Part shown: positions 8,090 through 15,856 of the stretch, in pieces
How the letters are laid out: each line of letters starts with the position of its first letter
Numbering within the stretch: position 1 is the stretch's first letter
The notes under the pieces: generated by a model
Database searches by the model: none
The model's input: only the letters and a program-made list of their open reading frames with translations
Told to the model about the DNA's origin: nothing
Origin: JAPOXR01 sp963662395
GTDB taxonomy: Bacteria; Pseudomonadota; Alphaproteobacteria; Rhodobacterales; Rhodobacteraceae
Direction: 5' to 3'
DNA length: 64,000 nt
NCBI GenBank assembly: GCA_963662395.1
Contig: OY759511.1
Span: 3,968,001 to 4,032,000 of the forward strand
Made by a program: the position numbers and the translations under genes

Positions 8090-8950
8090 TCAGGGCTGCC
8101 TGAAGGTCGCTGTCAACCGGTCACAGATGACCGACAATGTGGGCAGGCGGCGGCAATCGGAGACCGGCCGGCGGGCAGCGGCGGCTTCGCTGACCGCCGA
8201 ATTCGCCAGGGCCGACAGGCTTCGCTGATACTCCGACAGGCGGTCCATCACCGTGTTGCCATCCTCCAGGACGAGGATCAGCGCGGTCAGGATCCGGGCG
8301 GCCTCGGCGGCGCTGGGCGGTGCCTCTGCCAGCGCGGCGGCCAGTTCGCCGCACTCGAGATGGTGGATCCCGGACGCGGTCTGCAGCCCGACCCTGGTGC
8401 CGGCCGCCAGCCAGATCCCTACTCGGCCCTCCTCGTTCACGATCGCCCGCCCGTTCCGGTTCGACTCCAGGCGCCAGCCCGGCCCGAGCGGTCCCGATGT
8501 GGCGATGACGATTCCGCCGCTGATGGCCAGGCGCTCGAGGCAGGCGGCGGCCGGCACGACATCTCCGGTCGGCGGCAACGATCCGATCGCCCGCAGGAGC
8601 GCCGCTGGCGAGGCGACCACACGACGGCCGGAGTCGAACTCGATCGACAACAGGTCGCTCCGGGGAACCTGCATCATGTAGCCCCAATCGGCCAGTTGGC
8701 CGCGCTCATCCCAGGCCAGGACCTGGTTGGTTCCGGGATGGATTACCACGGTCTGATTTCCATCTCCTTCTCCTCCGACCAGCATTCCGGCGGCCTTCGC
8801 CGGCAGGGGGATGCCCGAGATCTGCATCGCCGCCGAGCGCAGGCTTTCCAGCGCGCCATCCTGTCCGGTTGCGGAGGTGCCCAGCAACGTGGCAACGATC
8901 GTCGCCATCATGACCGGTTTCCGCATGGGTTCGATCAGCAACCGGTGCAT
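8090..8950 (-). CDS. Periplasmic protein of unknown function, last gene of the pilin operon
   Basis: A 286-residue protein whose N-terminus contains a signal-peptide-like stretch (MRKPVMMATIVATLLGTSAT, eight residues after the assigned start). It has four cysteines (in AAACLERL, HLECGEL, VSDCRRL and SVICDRL), consistent with disulfides in an exported protein. The start at 8950 has GGAG upstream and overlaps the preceding pilin gene by 16 bases; the internal ATG at 8926 is the alternative. Downstream position and tight overlap suggest it works with the PilV-like proteins, perhaps in pilus assembly, but no known family was recognised. Confidence 0.6.
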   Translation of the reverse strand: MHRLLIEPMRKPVMMATIVATLLGTSATGQDGALESLRSAAMQISGIPLPAKAAGMLVGGEGDGNQTVVIHPGTNQVLAWDERGQLADWGYMMQVPRSDLLSIEFDSGRRVVASPAALLRAIGSLPPTGDVVPAAACLERLAISGGIVIATSGPLGPGWRLESNRNGRAIVNEEGRVGIWLAAGTRVGLQTASGIHHLECGELAAALAEAPPSAAEAARILTALILVLEDGNTVMDRLSEYQRSLSALANSAVSEAAAARRPVSDCRRLPTLSVICDRLTATFRQP

Positions 8951-10212
8951 GAAGGGGTCTCCACGAATTCGATGAATCCCCGGCCGCCACTCTCGAGCAC
9001 CAGGGCATTTCCCATCCTCGTCTCCTCATTGACATCGGCAATCTCGAAGGACATTTCGCCGGTGCCCCAGACCCCGGTATCTTCGACGTCGAGCCGGTTG
9101 CCGATCTCGACGCTGCCGGCAGCGAGACGGGGGGCCGATGACGGCGCAGTGCTTCCGGTTGGCCAGGAGTCCTCGATCCGAAGCACGCCGGTCAGCGACA
9201 GGCGCCCGGTGATCGCCAGGCCCTCGGCCGCGAACACCGAGGCAGGGGCGCCGGTCCAGGTCGAGGCGCCGAGGCGGTCCGACACTTCCAGGCGGTCGAT
9301 CACTGCCCGGCCACCGGCCGTCAGGCCTGCCCTGGCTGCCTCGCCGCCGACGGTCACCCGTGCCGCTTCCATGTTGTCGATCATCGCGTCGGCCGTGACC
9401 GTAGAGCGCTGGGCCACGATCACGTCTGCGAATTCCACGCCACCGGCCGCGGTGAGGGATCCACCGGTCTCCATCTCGCGTATCTCCCAGTTGCTACCCG
9501 TTCCGACCAGGTCGAAGCCGTTCAGGTCAAAGCTTCCATCCACCCGGTTGACATGGGGAGCGCCGACATCGATCCGGTGCAGATACGGATCCCGGTCGGC
9601 CGTGAAATGCACCAGCCGCAAACCCGCCATCGCGCCGACCGGCGGCGCCGGGTTCAGCAGCGCGAAGATCGCCGAAGCGTCCCACCGCATCCCGGCCCCG
9701 CAGACATGGCCGGCGCCGCACCCATCATTGGCCGAGCCTACACGGCCGACATGCGTGATTCCCGGCCCCGCCTTGGGCAGGGCAAGCTGGCCGGCTCCCG
9801 TTCCGGTCTGCGTCCAGGCCAGCACGATGATCCTCTCCTCGGTCGGACTTGCCGAGGCGGCGAGAGCGGCCAGCCGGATTTGGCGGCGTCGCGATGTCCG
9901 CAACTCCTCCCCGGGGGCCAGCCAGCCAGTTGATTCGAGATCGGCGGCGCCGAACAGGACATGTCCATCGGGGTTGGTCCGTATGGACTGCATCAGCTGT
10001 GTCGGATTGCGGGCCGCGTGGCTGCGAGCCGCGTTGGCCAGGCGCGACAGCGACCGGGCTTCCGACTGCACCGACAGTGTGTGAATCATCTCGCTGACCA
10101 CCTCGGTCACCAACGCCACCGAAACGCTGAACAGGGCCAGGAACACGAGTGAACCGGTGATCGACAGTCCTCGCTTCCGCCGACGGGGCCGGGTTGGCGG
10201 TGACACGATCAT
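8935..10212 (-). CDS. PilV-like minor pilin/adhesin, copy 1
   Basis: A 425-residue protein. A short basic leader ending RRRKRG is followed by LSITGSLVFLALFSVSVALV, the arrangement of a type IV prepilin cleaved by prepilin peptidase before a hydrophobic helix. A globular region with the cysteine pair SANDGCGAGHVCGAGMRWD comes next, then a long series of short valine/threonine/glycine-rich beta-strand repeats. The C-terminus ends in a CxxC (TPSCTGC). It resembles PilV of IncI thin pili, the tip adhesin that recognises recipient cells. The ATG at 10212 overlaps the stop of copy 2 (ATGA). Confidence 0.65.
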   Translation of the reverse strand: MIVSPPTRPRRRKRGLSITGSLVFLALFSVSVALVTEVVSEMIHTLSVQSEARSLSRLANAARSHAARNPTQLMQSIRTNPDGHVLFGAADLESTGWLAPGEELRTSRRRQIRLAALAASASPTEERIIVLAWTQTGTGAGQLALPKAGPGITHVGRVGSANDGCGAGHVCGAGMRWDASAIFALLNPAPPVGAMAGLRLVHFTADRDPYLHRIDVGAPHVNRVDGSFDLNGFDLVGTGSNWEIREMETGGSLTAAGGVEFADVIVAQRSTVTADAMIDNMEAARVTVGGEAARAGLTAGGRAVIDRLEVSDRLGASTWTGAPASVFAAEGLAITGRLSLTGVLRIEDSWPTGSTAPSSAPRLAAGSVEIGNRLDVEDTGVWGTGEMSFEIADVNEETRMGNALVLESGGRGFIEFVETPSCTGC

Positions 10213-11429
10213 GGCGCGGTTCCGCAATTGGGACAGTCGTCCACGTAGAGGGTGCCGGATGAGCGGAACTGACCGCTCACCAGGTTCCGGGCGGCTGCAG
10301 CATGCGATCGCAACTCGCCCAGCTCCGCCTGCGTCGCGGTCACCGTCCCGGTGGCTGCAACCTCGACATTGGCGGTATCGAGCCACGGCGCACGCAACGA
10401 AGGAGCGGACAGCGATCCGGCCTCCAGCAATCCGGATTCCTGGCTCACCGCCCCGCCGGACCGCGCTGCCGGCAGGCCAATCTCGATCGAGTTGCCGAAA
10501 GTGGCGCCGCCGGTGATGTCAAGGCGGGCCTCGCCAGCGGTGATGGTGTTGAACTGTGCTCCATTGGCGCGGGTGATGCCGATGCCGCTGATCGCTCCGC
10601 TGGCGGTCAGATCGCCGCCGACGGACAGCTCGCCTCGAAGTTCGACCCGGGCGGCCTGCAGCGATGTACCGGCGTCGACCAGGGTCTCCACATGCGCTTG
10701 GCCACCGGACAGGATTTGCAGTTGCACCGATGACGCGCTGGCGGTCGACACGTTTGCCATATCACCGGTGACCTCCAGGTCGGCATCCATCCTGGCAAGC
10801 TCGGGCCGGCCGGAATATTCCCCGGAATGCAGCAGGGTATCGTGGACCCGCAAGAGCGAGGTTGACCGGATGGCGATCATGGAGCCGACCGCCGGCCCGC
10901 TCGTGCCCAGCGCCGTCAGCATGGCCGTCACGTCCCGGCGCAGGCCCGGGCCACAGATGAAACCGGTCGGACAGGCTCCATCGGCACCACCGACCCGGCC
11001 GGTCGACCGGATTCCGGTGGCCGGGAGGGACGTGCCGGCGGCGATCGGACCGCCTTCGAGCCAGGCCACGGCCAGGACTGTATCCGAGCTGGCGGCGTAA
11101 TGGGCCAGGCCGAAAGCACGACCTGACGGGGAGCGCTCGGGAAAGCCCTGGTCCAGCGACCCGTCTGCCAGCAGTGCGGCGCGGGTCAGACGGGTCGCTC
11201 CTCCAGCCGCCGTCGCCGCGGCGATCGCCTGGCTGATGTCGGACTCGGCATTGGCCAGGACCCCATCGGCTGCAGAGGAAACAATTCGGGCCTCGGCCTG
11301 CAGGAGCGTGCGCCGGCTGATGCGGTCGGCCAGCTCGATGACGCTTCCCAGCAGCAGGCTGCCGGCCATCACCGCCAATACCGACTCGAAGACGCTCAGG
11401 CCCCGGCGCTGTCGGGTCGAGACACTCAT
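10209..11429 (-). CDS. PilV-like minor pilin/adhesin, copy 2
   Basis: A 406-residue paralogue of its neighbours. Leader MSVSTRQRRG is followed by the hydrophobic prepilin helix LSVFESVLAVMAGSLLLGSV. The region GRVGGADGACPTGFICGPGL has the same spacing as GRVGSANDGCGAGHVCGAGM in copy 1, which shows common descent. Beta-strand-rich repeats follow, with a C-terminal CxxC (VDDCPNCGTAP). It overlaps copy 3 upstream and copy 1 downstream by four bases each, so the three are translationally coupled. Probably alternative or co-assembled tip proteins of a thin type IV pilus. Sequence divergence is large outside the framework. Confidence 0.65.
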   Translation of the reverse strand: MSVSTRQRRGLSVFESVLAVMAGSLLLGSVIELADRISRRTLLQAEARIVSSAADGVLANAESDISQAIAAATAAGGATRLTRAALLADGSLDQGFPERSPSGRAFGLAHYAASSDTVLAVAWLEGGPIAAGTSLPATGIRSTGRVGGADGACPTGFICGPGLRRDVTAMLTALGTSGPAVGSMIAIRSTSLLRVHDTLLHSGEYSGRPELARMDADLEVTGDMANVSTASASSVQLQILSGGQAHVETLVDAGTSLQAARVELRGELSVGGDLTASGAISGIGITRANGAQFNTITAGEARLDITGGATFGNSIEIGLPAARSGGAVSQESGLLEAGSLSAPSLRAPWLDTANVEVAATGTVTATQAELGELRSHAAAARNLVSGQFRSSGTLYVDDCPNCGTAP

Positions 11430-12628
11430 GGGTCGTTCAGGCAGCCGTGGCAGGAGCCTGGCGAACTGACCACCAGGGAGCCGGTCAGACGGAGATGTCG
11501 CGCATAGAACCGGTCGGTCACCCGGGTCTGCGAGCCGGCGCCACCGGCGGAGAGGTCCAGGATGGGTGTCTCGAGATCGGTTCCTGTCGCCAGGCCGACA
11601 TCGGCCCGGGTCACGTCGAGGAGCTGCCGCACCCGGGCTGCCTGGACGGAAGCCGCGGTGCCCGTTGCGTTGCCTTGGATGGCAGCCAGGCGGAAGGTCG
11701 CGGAGAGCGCATTGTTCACCGCGACAGTCGGCGATTCGAATCGCTCGCTGTCCAGCGTGGCCGCCGTCAACGTGCCGGCGACCGTGGTATCGGACTCGAC
11801 CTCGAGCGCGGTGCTGCGCAGCTCGGTGGTTGCAAGCCTGGTTGCTTCGAGGCTGGCTCCCGGGGAGACGACAGACCCCAGGGTCACATCGCCGGTGACA
11901 GCCAGGTGATCGATGCGTGCCCTTCCGGCCAGCTCCAGCTCGGTGGTCATGCCGGGCGGAGCGAGGCCCGCCCTGGGTCGGCGCAGAGCGATCTCCTTCC
12001 GGATCCTTCCATGCCGCCAGCTGAACGCGATGACATCGTCGGAATCGACAGTGAGGCCAGCCGCCTGGGCGATGTCGACAGCGGCGGCGCCCGTGGCTAC
12101 CGATCCGACTTGGCCTTCCGGTACGCCGGAGCCGCGGCGACGGAGTGCCTCCCTGACACGCAGCGTCTGTTTTTCGGCCGTGCCGTTCAGCGCCGTTGCC
12201 AGTACGACGCCATACGGGGCACCGGTGCCGGCAGCGGCGGGGTTCTGGCCGGATGGCCAACCGACGGCGAATCTCACCTGCCAGTTGGCCGAAGCCGGGG
12301 GCGTGGCATCCACCGTCACCGCATCCGAGCGCCGGAGCCAGGGCGAGGCGAATGCCGCGCTGCCGACCACCAGCGCCGTTTCGGCTGATGTCAGACGCCT
12401 GGGTGCGGTCGGGACCGCCCTGGTCAGGGCCGGCTGGCCGTGGATCCAGTGATCGAGATGCCAGGCAAGCGAATCAATCCGCTGGGCCACTCCTTCGGCC
12501 TCGTGTCGCTGATGTGCCCGTTCGGCAAAGCGGGTCTGCTCGGCCAGGAAGGCTGCCAGCACCGCCAGCGCCAGCGGCGCGACCGGCATCGCGAATCCGC
12601 GATGGTGCTTGCGCCTGGGTCGGGCCAT
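11426..12628 (-). CDS. PilV-like minor pilin/adhesin, copy 3 (first gene of operon)
   Basis: A 400-residue protein with a basic leader MARPRRKHHRG followed by FAMPVAPLALAVLAAFLAEQ, a prepilin-like N-terminus, then a mixed region and beta-rich repeats ending in a CxxC (SSPGSCHGCLNDP). It lacks the internal GGADGAC-type cysteine motif of copies 1 and 2, so it is the most divergent member. The ATG at 12628 is the first start of the minus-strand operon; the divergent DsbC-like gene starts 118 bases away on the other strand, so the promoters of both must lie in between. Confidence 0.6.
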   Translation of the reverse strand: MARPRRKHHRGFAMPVAPLALAVLAAFLAEQTRFAERAHQRHEAEGVAQRIDSLAWHLDHWIHGQPALTRAVPTAPRRLTSAETALVVGSAAFASPWLRRSDAVTVDATPPASANWQVRFAVGWPSGQNPAAAGTGAPYGVVLATALNGTAEKQTLRVREALRRRGSGVPEGQVGSVATGAAAVDIAQAAGLTVDSDDVIAFSWRHGRIRKEIALRRPRAGLAPPGMTTELELAGRARIDHLAVTGDVTLGSVVSPGASLEATRLATTELRSTALEVESDTTVAGTLTAATLDSERFESPTVAVNNALSATFRLAAIQGNATGTAASVQAARVRQLLDVTRADVGLATGTDLETPILDLSAGGAGSQTRVTDRFYARHLRLTGSLVVSSPGSCHGCLNDP

Positions 12629-12746
12629 CCGAATCACTCCGTGTCTCAACATCACCACCATAGCGGCGAGGGGCATGCAGCGCGAAAGGTGACCCCGAAC
12701 CGACCGTCTGCTAGGAAGAGATCCTCGAATGTCAGGGAGATCATCG

Positions 12747-13688
12747 ATGCGACACATACTCATTCTTGCGGCAGGGTTTGCCCTCGCGGCTGTCCAGGGC
12801 CTGGCGGGCGACGACCGTCCCCGGCAGTTGTTCGAGGCCGGTATTGCCCTCGGCGAGAGCGCCGACGGCCGGTTGATCATCAGGCAGCTGGCCGCGGCAG
12901 GGGAGGTTCCCGACGAATTTCTGGCTGGCCTGGCTGCCGGCATCGTCGGTCGGGAACGGCTCCGGTTCCTGCTGACCGGAAGCGGGACGGCGCCATCGGC
13001 GGCAACTCCCGCGCTGGCGCCGCAAGGGCAGTCGATGGAGACCTGCGGGGTCATCTCGCCATCGGCGGGAGCATCGCCAGCCGATGCCGGCGTCGCCCAG
13101 GCCGCAATGATGCTTCCCGGCGGGTTGCCGAATTTCGGGAATGAGAGTTTCTGGATCCGGCTGGGCGATGGTCAGGCGCCGGGCCTGTACATGCTGGCCG
13201 ATCCTGCCTGCCCGTACTCGGCGCGGGCTCTCGAGACCCTGGCGCCGGACATCAGCGCCGGCCGCCTGCATGTCCGGCTGGCACTCGCCCCGGTACTCTC
13301 ACCGTTGTCTCGGGATCTGGCGGCACTGATCATGCTCGACCCCGACCCGGCGCAGGCTGCATGGTCAATGTTGCTGGGCGCGGCGCGAGGCGCCGGGTTG
13401 CCGGCGGCGCAAGGGCTTGCCGACCAGCTCGGCGAGCTGGGTGATACGCTGATCGAGGCCAATCTCGACTGGATGCGGCAGCGGGGGTTGTCGGCAGTGC
13501 CGCATTTCGTGTGGTCGGCAGACGGCCAGTGGTCGGAGCGCACGGGGGTCCAGGATCCGGGGATTTTCGCCGGGGCCGACGCGCTGGCCAACAGCCGGTT
13601 GACGATGCATGGCCCGGAAGCTGTTCAGGCGATGGTCGAGGCGGCCGCCATGGGCGAGGCGCAGGAAATGCCGGCCCTGCCCAACTAG
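12747..13688 (+). CDS. Periplasmic DsbC/DsbG-like thioredoxin-fold protein
   Basis: A 313-residue protein with a signal peptide (MRHILILAAGFALAAVQGLA). The C-terminal half has the thioredoxin-fold core with a CPYS active site (MLADPACPYSARALETLAPD), placed as in DsbC/DsbG and conjugation-associated TrbB proteins. The start at 12747 has GGGAGA seven bases upstream. It is divergent from three pilins that all end in CxxC motifs, and a periplasmic disulfide catalyst would be a sensible helper for folding them; this link is inference. DsbC-type proteins isomerise disulfides, but the resolving redox partner is not in the window. Confidence 0.75.
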   Translation: MRHILILAAGFALAAVQGLAGDDRPRQLFEAGIALGESADGRLIIRQLAAAGEVPDEFLAGLAAGIVGRERLRFLLTGSGTAPSAATPALAPQGQSMETCGVISPSAGASPADAGVAQAAMMLPGGLPNFGNESFWIRLGDGQAPGLYMLADPACPYSARALETLAPDISAGRLHVRLALAPVLSPLSRDLAALIMLDPDPAQAAWSMLLGAARGAGLPAAQGLADQLGELGDTLIEANLDWMRQRGLSAVPHFVWSADGQWSERTGVQDPGIFAGADALANSRLTMHGPEAVQAMVEAAAMGEAQEMPALPN

Positions 13689-13787
13689 GGTCGGCAGCCG
13701 GGGCGATCATGCGAATACGGTCAAGTGCGGCGTTCCGGCTCGATCATGCACGTTCGACGCCCATTCGCGATCATGATATGGACGGCG

Positions 13788-13926
13788 GTGTTCCCCGCCG
13801 AAAGCGGGGATGACCCGGTGTGTGTGCAATTGTGCACAACCATCACGGTCAGTTCCCCGCCTTCCCGGGGATAGACCATATGTCGCTTTGGCAGCCGAAT
13901 GTTCCCCGCCATTGCGGGGTGCCGCC
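13788..13926. CRISPR. Vestigial type I-E-like CRISPR array (2-3 degenerate repeats)
   Basis: Three units share a GTTCCCCGC...GGGG hairpin: R1 at 13788-13817 (begins GTGTTCCCCGCCGAAAGCGG), R2 at 13850-13878 and R3 at 13899-13926. R1 has the full look of a type I-E repeat: GTG lead-in, palindromic CCCCGC/GCGGGG stem, GATGACCCG tail. The R1-R2 spacer is exactly 32 bases, the usual I-E spacer length; R2-R3 is only 20. R2 and R3 have worn tails and loops. The array is about 460 bases upstream of cas8e, in a 440-base interval with no other gene. The repeats are too few and divergent to be sure the array is active. Confidence 0.55.
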
Positions 13927-14131
13927 CTCCTCGGGGCGTGGATCGGAACGAAAGCGAGTTCGCCGCCGGACAGGCGGTCAGCAAGGCCGGGATCAAACCC
14001 GGCCCTTGCACGTCCAGGCGGAGGAGTTGGTCGAGAAGCCGGACAATCCGGTCAAGCGGGTTCGTACGGAGATTCGGAGGTCGGGCCTCGAGGCCGCCGC
14101 TTCGTATGCGCGGCGAATTGGGGAGCAGGAC

Positions 14132-14368
14132 ATGATTACGCTGAAAAACAGGTTTCACAAAACGGAAATCCGGATCCGCAAGCGCCATGGCGAGCGCGTG
14201 GCCAGGGCGACGATGAATCGCTGGCGGCGGGCGCTGTGCGGTATCGATGGCTGCAATTGCGGCGAAGATTCGGTATCGCAGCGCGGGCCGGCCCTGGAGG
14301 CGGTGGTAGTCGAGGCCGACAGCCGCGGGAATTCCTGGGTTGTCGTTCGCCCGGCCGGGTTGACCTAA
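14132..14368 (+). CDS. Small cysteine-containing protein of unknown function upstream of cas8e
   Basis: A 78-residue protein from an ATG with GGAGCAGG upstream. It reads MITLKNRFHKTEIRIRKRHG, then an Arg-rich helix and LCGIDGCNCGEDS, then a valine-rich strand (LEAVVVEADSRGNSWVVV). The LCGIxGCxCG core, with three cysteines in seven residues, recurs in a family of short hypothetical proteins I have seen in GC-rich bacteria, which supports a real gene. Its frame stays open upstream through the CRISPR-like repeats, but that extension has no homology. It lies 21 bases before cas8e and may be co-transcribed with Cascade. Function unknown; it does not resemble Cas11. Confidence 0.55.
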   Translation: MITLKNRFHKTEIRIRKRHGERVARATMNRWRRALCGIDGCNCGEDSVSQRGPALEAVVVEADSRGNSWVVVRPAGLT

Positions 14369-14389
14369 TCGGTCGAGAGCGGGCGTGAC

Positions 14390-15856
14390 ATGCTGAACCT
14401 GGTTCTCGACTCATGGATTCCGGTGCGGGAGCGGGGCCGGCCTTCATCCGAGCGGCCGCGACTGGCAGCGCCGCATGAACTGGCCGCAGAAGACGTGACA
14501 GGGTTGTGCTGGAGCCGTGCAGATTTCAACCTCTCCTGCCGGGAGTTGATGACAGGGATGCTCCAACTGGCCATGCCGCCGCGGGATGACGAGGAGTGGT
14601 TTCATCACTGGCAGCAGCCGGACCCGGAAAAGTGGCGCCGTGCGCTTGAACCATGGGCACCGTACTTCTTCCTGGGAGGGCGGGGCCCGCGGTTTGCGCA
14701 GGATATCGAGCCATTCGAGGACACGATCCGCCCTGACCGGATCCGGCCAGCCGCCTCTCTACTGTATGATTCTCCGGGGATGCGAACAGCCGCGCAAAAC
14801 GCGGATCTGTTTTTCAGGCGCCATGATCGCCTCGACCTGGGTCCTGCCGAGGTGGCGATGGCGCTTTGCACCCTGCAATCCTGGGCCACTGTTGGCGGGG
14901 CCGGCTACCGCGTGTCCATGCGCGGCGGTGGCCCGCTGGTCACGCTGGTCGTGCCGGAGTCGGAAAATGACACGCGCTGCCGGCTCGCCAGGGAGATCTG
15001 GGCGAACGTGATGCCGGGGCCTTCCCTGGCACCACGGGATGCGGCTCTGGCCCTGCCCTGGCTGCGCCCCACCATCACCTCGCAGGACGGGAGCTCGGTG
15101 GGGCCGGGTGACACACATTCGCTGGAGGCATATTTCGGACAGCCGCGCCGTGTCCGGCTGATCGAGCCTGGCACCGTCGGCGATCCCGTCCTGGCGTGCC
15201 AGGTTCCGCATGGCACCAGGTATCGGGGCTGGCGCCACCCGTTCTCACCACAGTATCGCGGCCGGACCGGTTCCGACTGGTTGCCGGCACGGGCGCTGGC
15301 GACGGCTCCGGACCAGCGCCACTGGCCGACCTGGTCGCTATCGGAGATGCAGACATCTCGCCACCGGCCGGCCCCGGTGGTGGACGCATTCCGGCGACGG
15401 GCAGCATGCAGGTTCGGCATCCTGGCAGGCGGTTGGTCGGTCCGGAAGTCCAAGGCGCTGAATTTCACCATCGGCCGCTTCCCGGCAATCGGCCAGCTGC
15501 GTCCATCGGCCGAGGATCGGATTGCCGGCCTGTCCGAATGCGCGTCGGCCTTCGCTTCGACCTTGCGGCGCGCCTGCGATCCGGGCGGCTGCGCATCGGA
15601 TGTGCTGCCCGACGAATTCCTGCGCGCCACCGCTCCGGCATTTGGTGCCGCGGTTGGCGCGATCGAGGCCGGCCGGGATCTGGACGCGGAGGCTGCCTGG
15701 GTGGATGCAAGCCTGCAGGCGGCGCTGGCCCTTGCCGGCGAGGTGGCATCGCCGCTGTCCGGCAGGGCAGACCCGCAATGGATTTCCAGGGCCTTCGCTT
15801 CGATCGGCCGGCGGAAGCTCGGCCTTCAATCACCCGATAACGAGGATCGACAATGA
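14390..15856 (+). CDS. cas8e: Type I-E Cascade large subunit Cas8e (Cse1/CasA)
   Basis: A 488-residue protein, close to the 502 of the E. coli protein. The N-terminus MLNLVLDSWIPVRERGRPSS is the diagnostic Cse1 start. LLYDSPGMRTAAQNADLFFR and the glycine-rich RVSMRGGGPLVTLV follow, matching conserved Cse1 blocks near the PAM-sensing region. The C-terminal third is helical (AEDRIAGLSECASAFASTLR onwards), consistent with the four-helix bundle. Cas8e recognises the PAM and, in standard I-E systems, recruits the nuclease-helicase Cas3; no cas3 is in the window. It overlaps cas7e by four bases (ATGA), leaving no room for cse2. Confidence 0.9.
   Translation: MLNLVLDSWIPVRERGRPSSERPRLAAPHELAAEDVTGLCWSRADFNLSCRELMTGMLQLAMPPRDDEEWFHHWQQPDPEKWRRALEPWAPYFFLGGRGPRFAQDIEPFEDTIRPDRIRPAASLLYDSPGMRTAAQNADLFFRRHDRLDLGPAEVAMALCTLQSWATVGGAGYRVSMRGGGPLVTLVVPESENDTRCRLAREIWANVMPGPSLAPRDAALALPWLRPTITSQDGSSVGPGDTHSLEAYFGQPRRVRLIEPGTVGDPVLACQVPHGTRYRGWRHPFSPQYRGRTGSDWLPARALATAPDQRHWPTWSLSEMQTSRHRPAPVVDAFRRRAACRFGILAGGWSVRKSKALNFTIGRFPAIGQLRPSAEDRIAGLSECASAFASTLRRACDPGGCASDVLPDEFLRATAPAFGAAVGAIEAGRDLDAEAAWVDASLQAALALAGEVASPLSGRADPQWISRAFASIGRRKLGLQSPDNEDRQ

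Noticed and set aside
13704..13775. Three CGATCATG octamers before the CRISPR-like array
   Set aside because: Irregular spacing and short length; plausible by chance.
13820..14131. Open frame extending the small cysteine protein upstream through the CRISPR-like repeats
   Set aside because: Starts from a GTG inside a spacer, has no ribosome site and no recognisable homology; the internal ATG with a good site starts the real protein.
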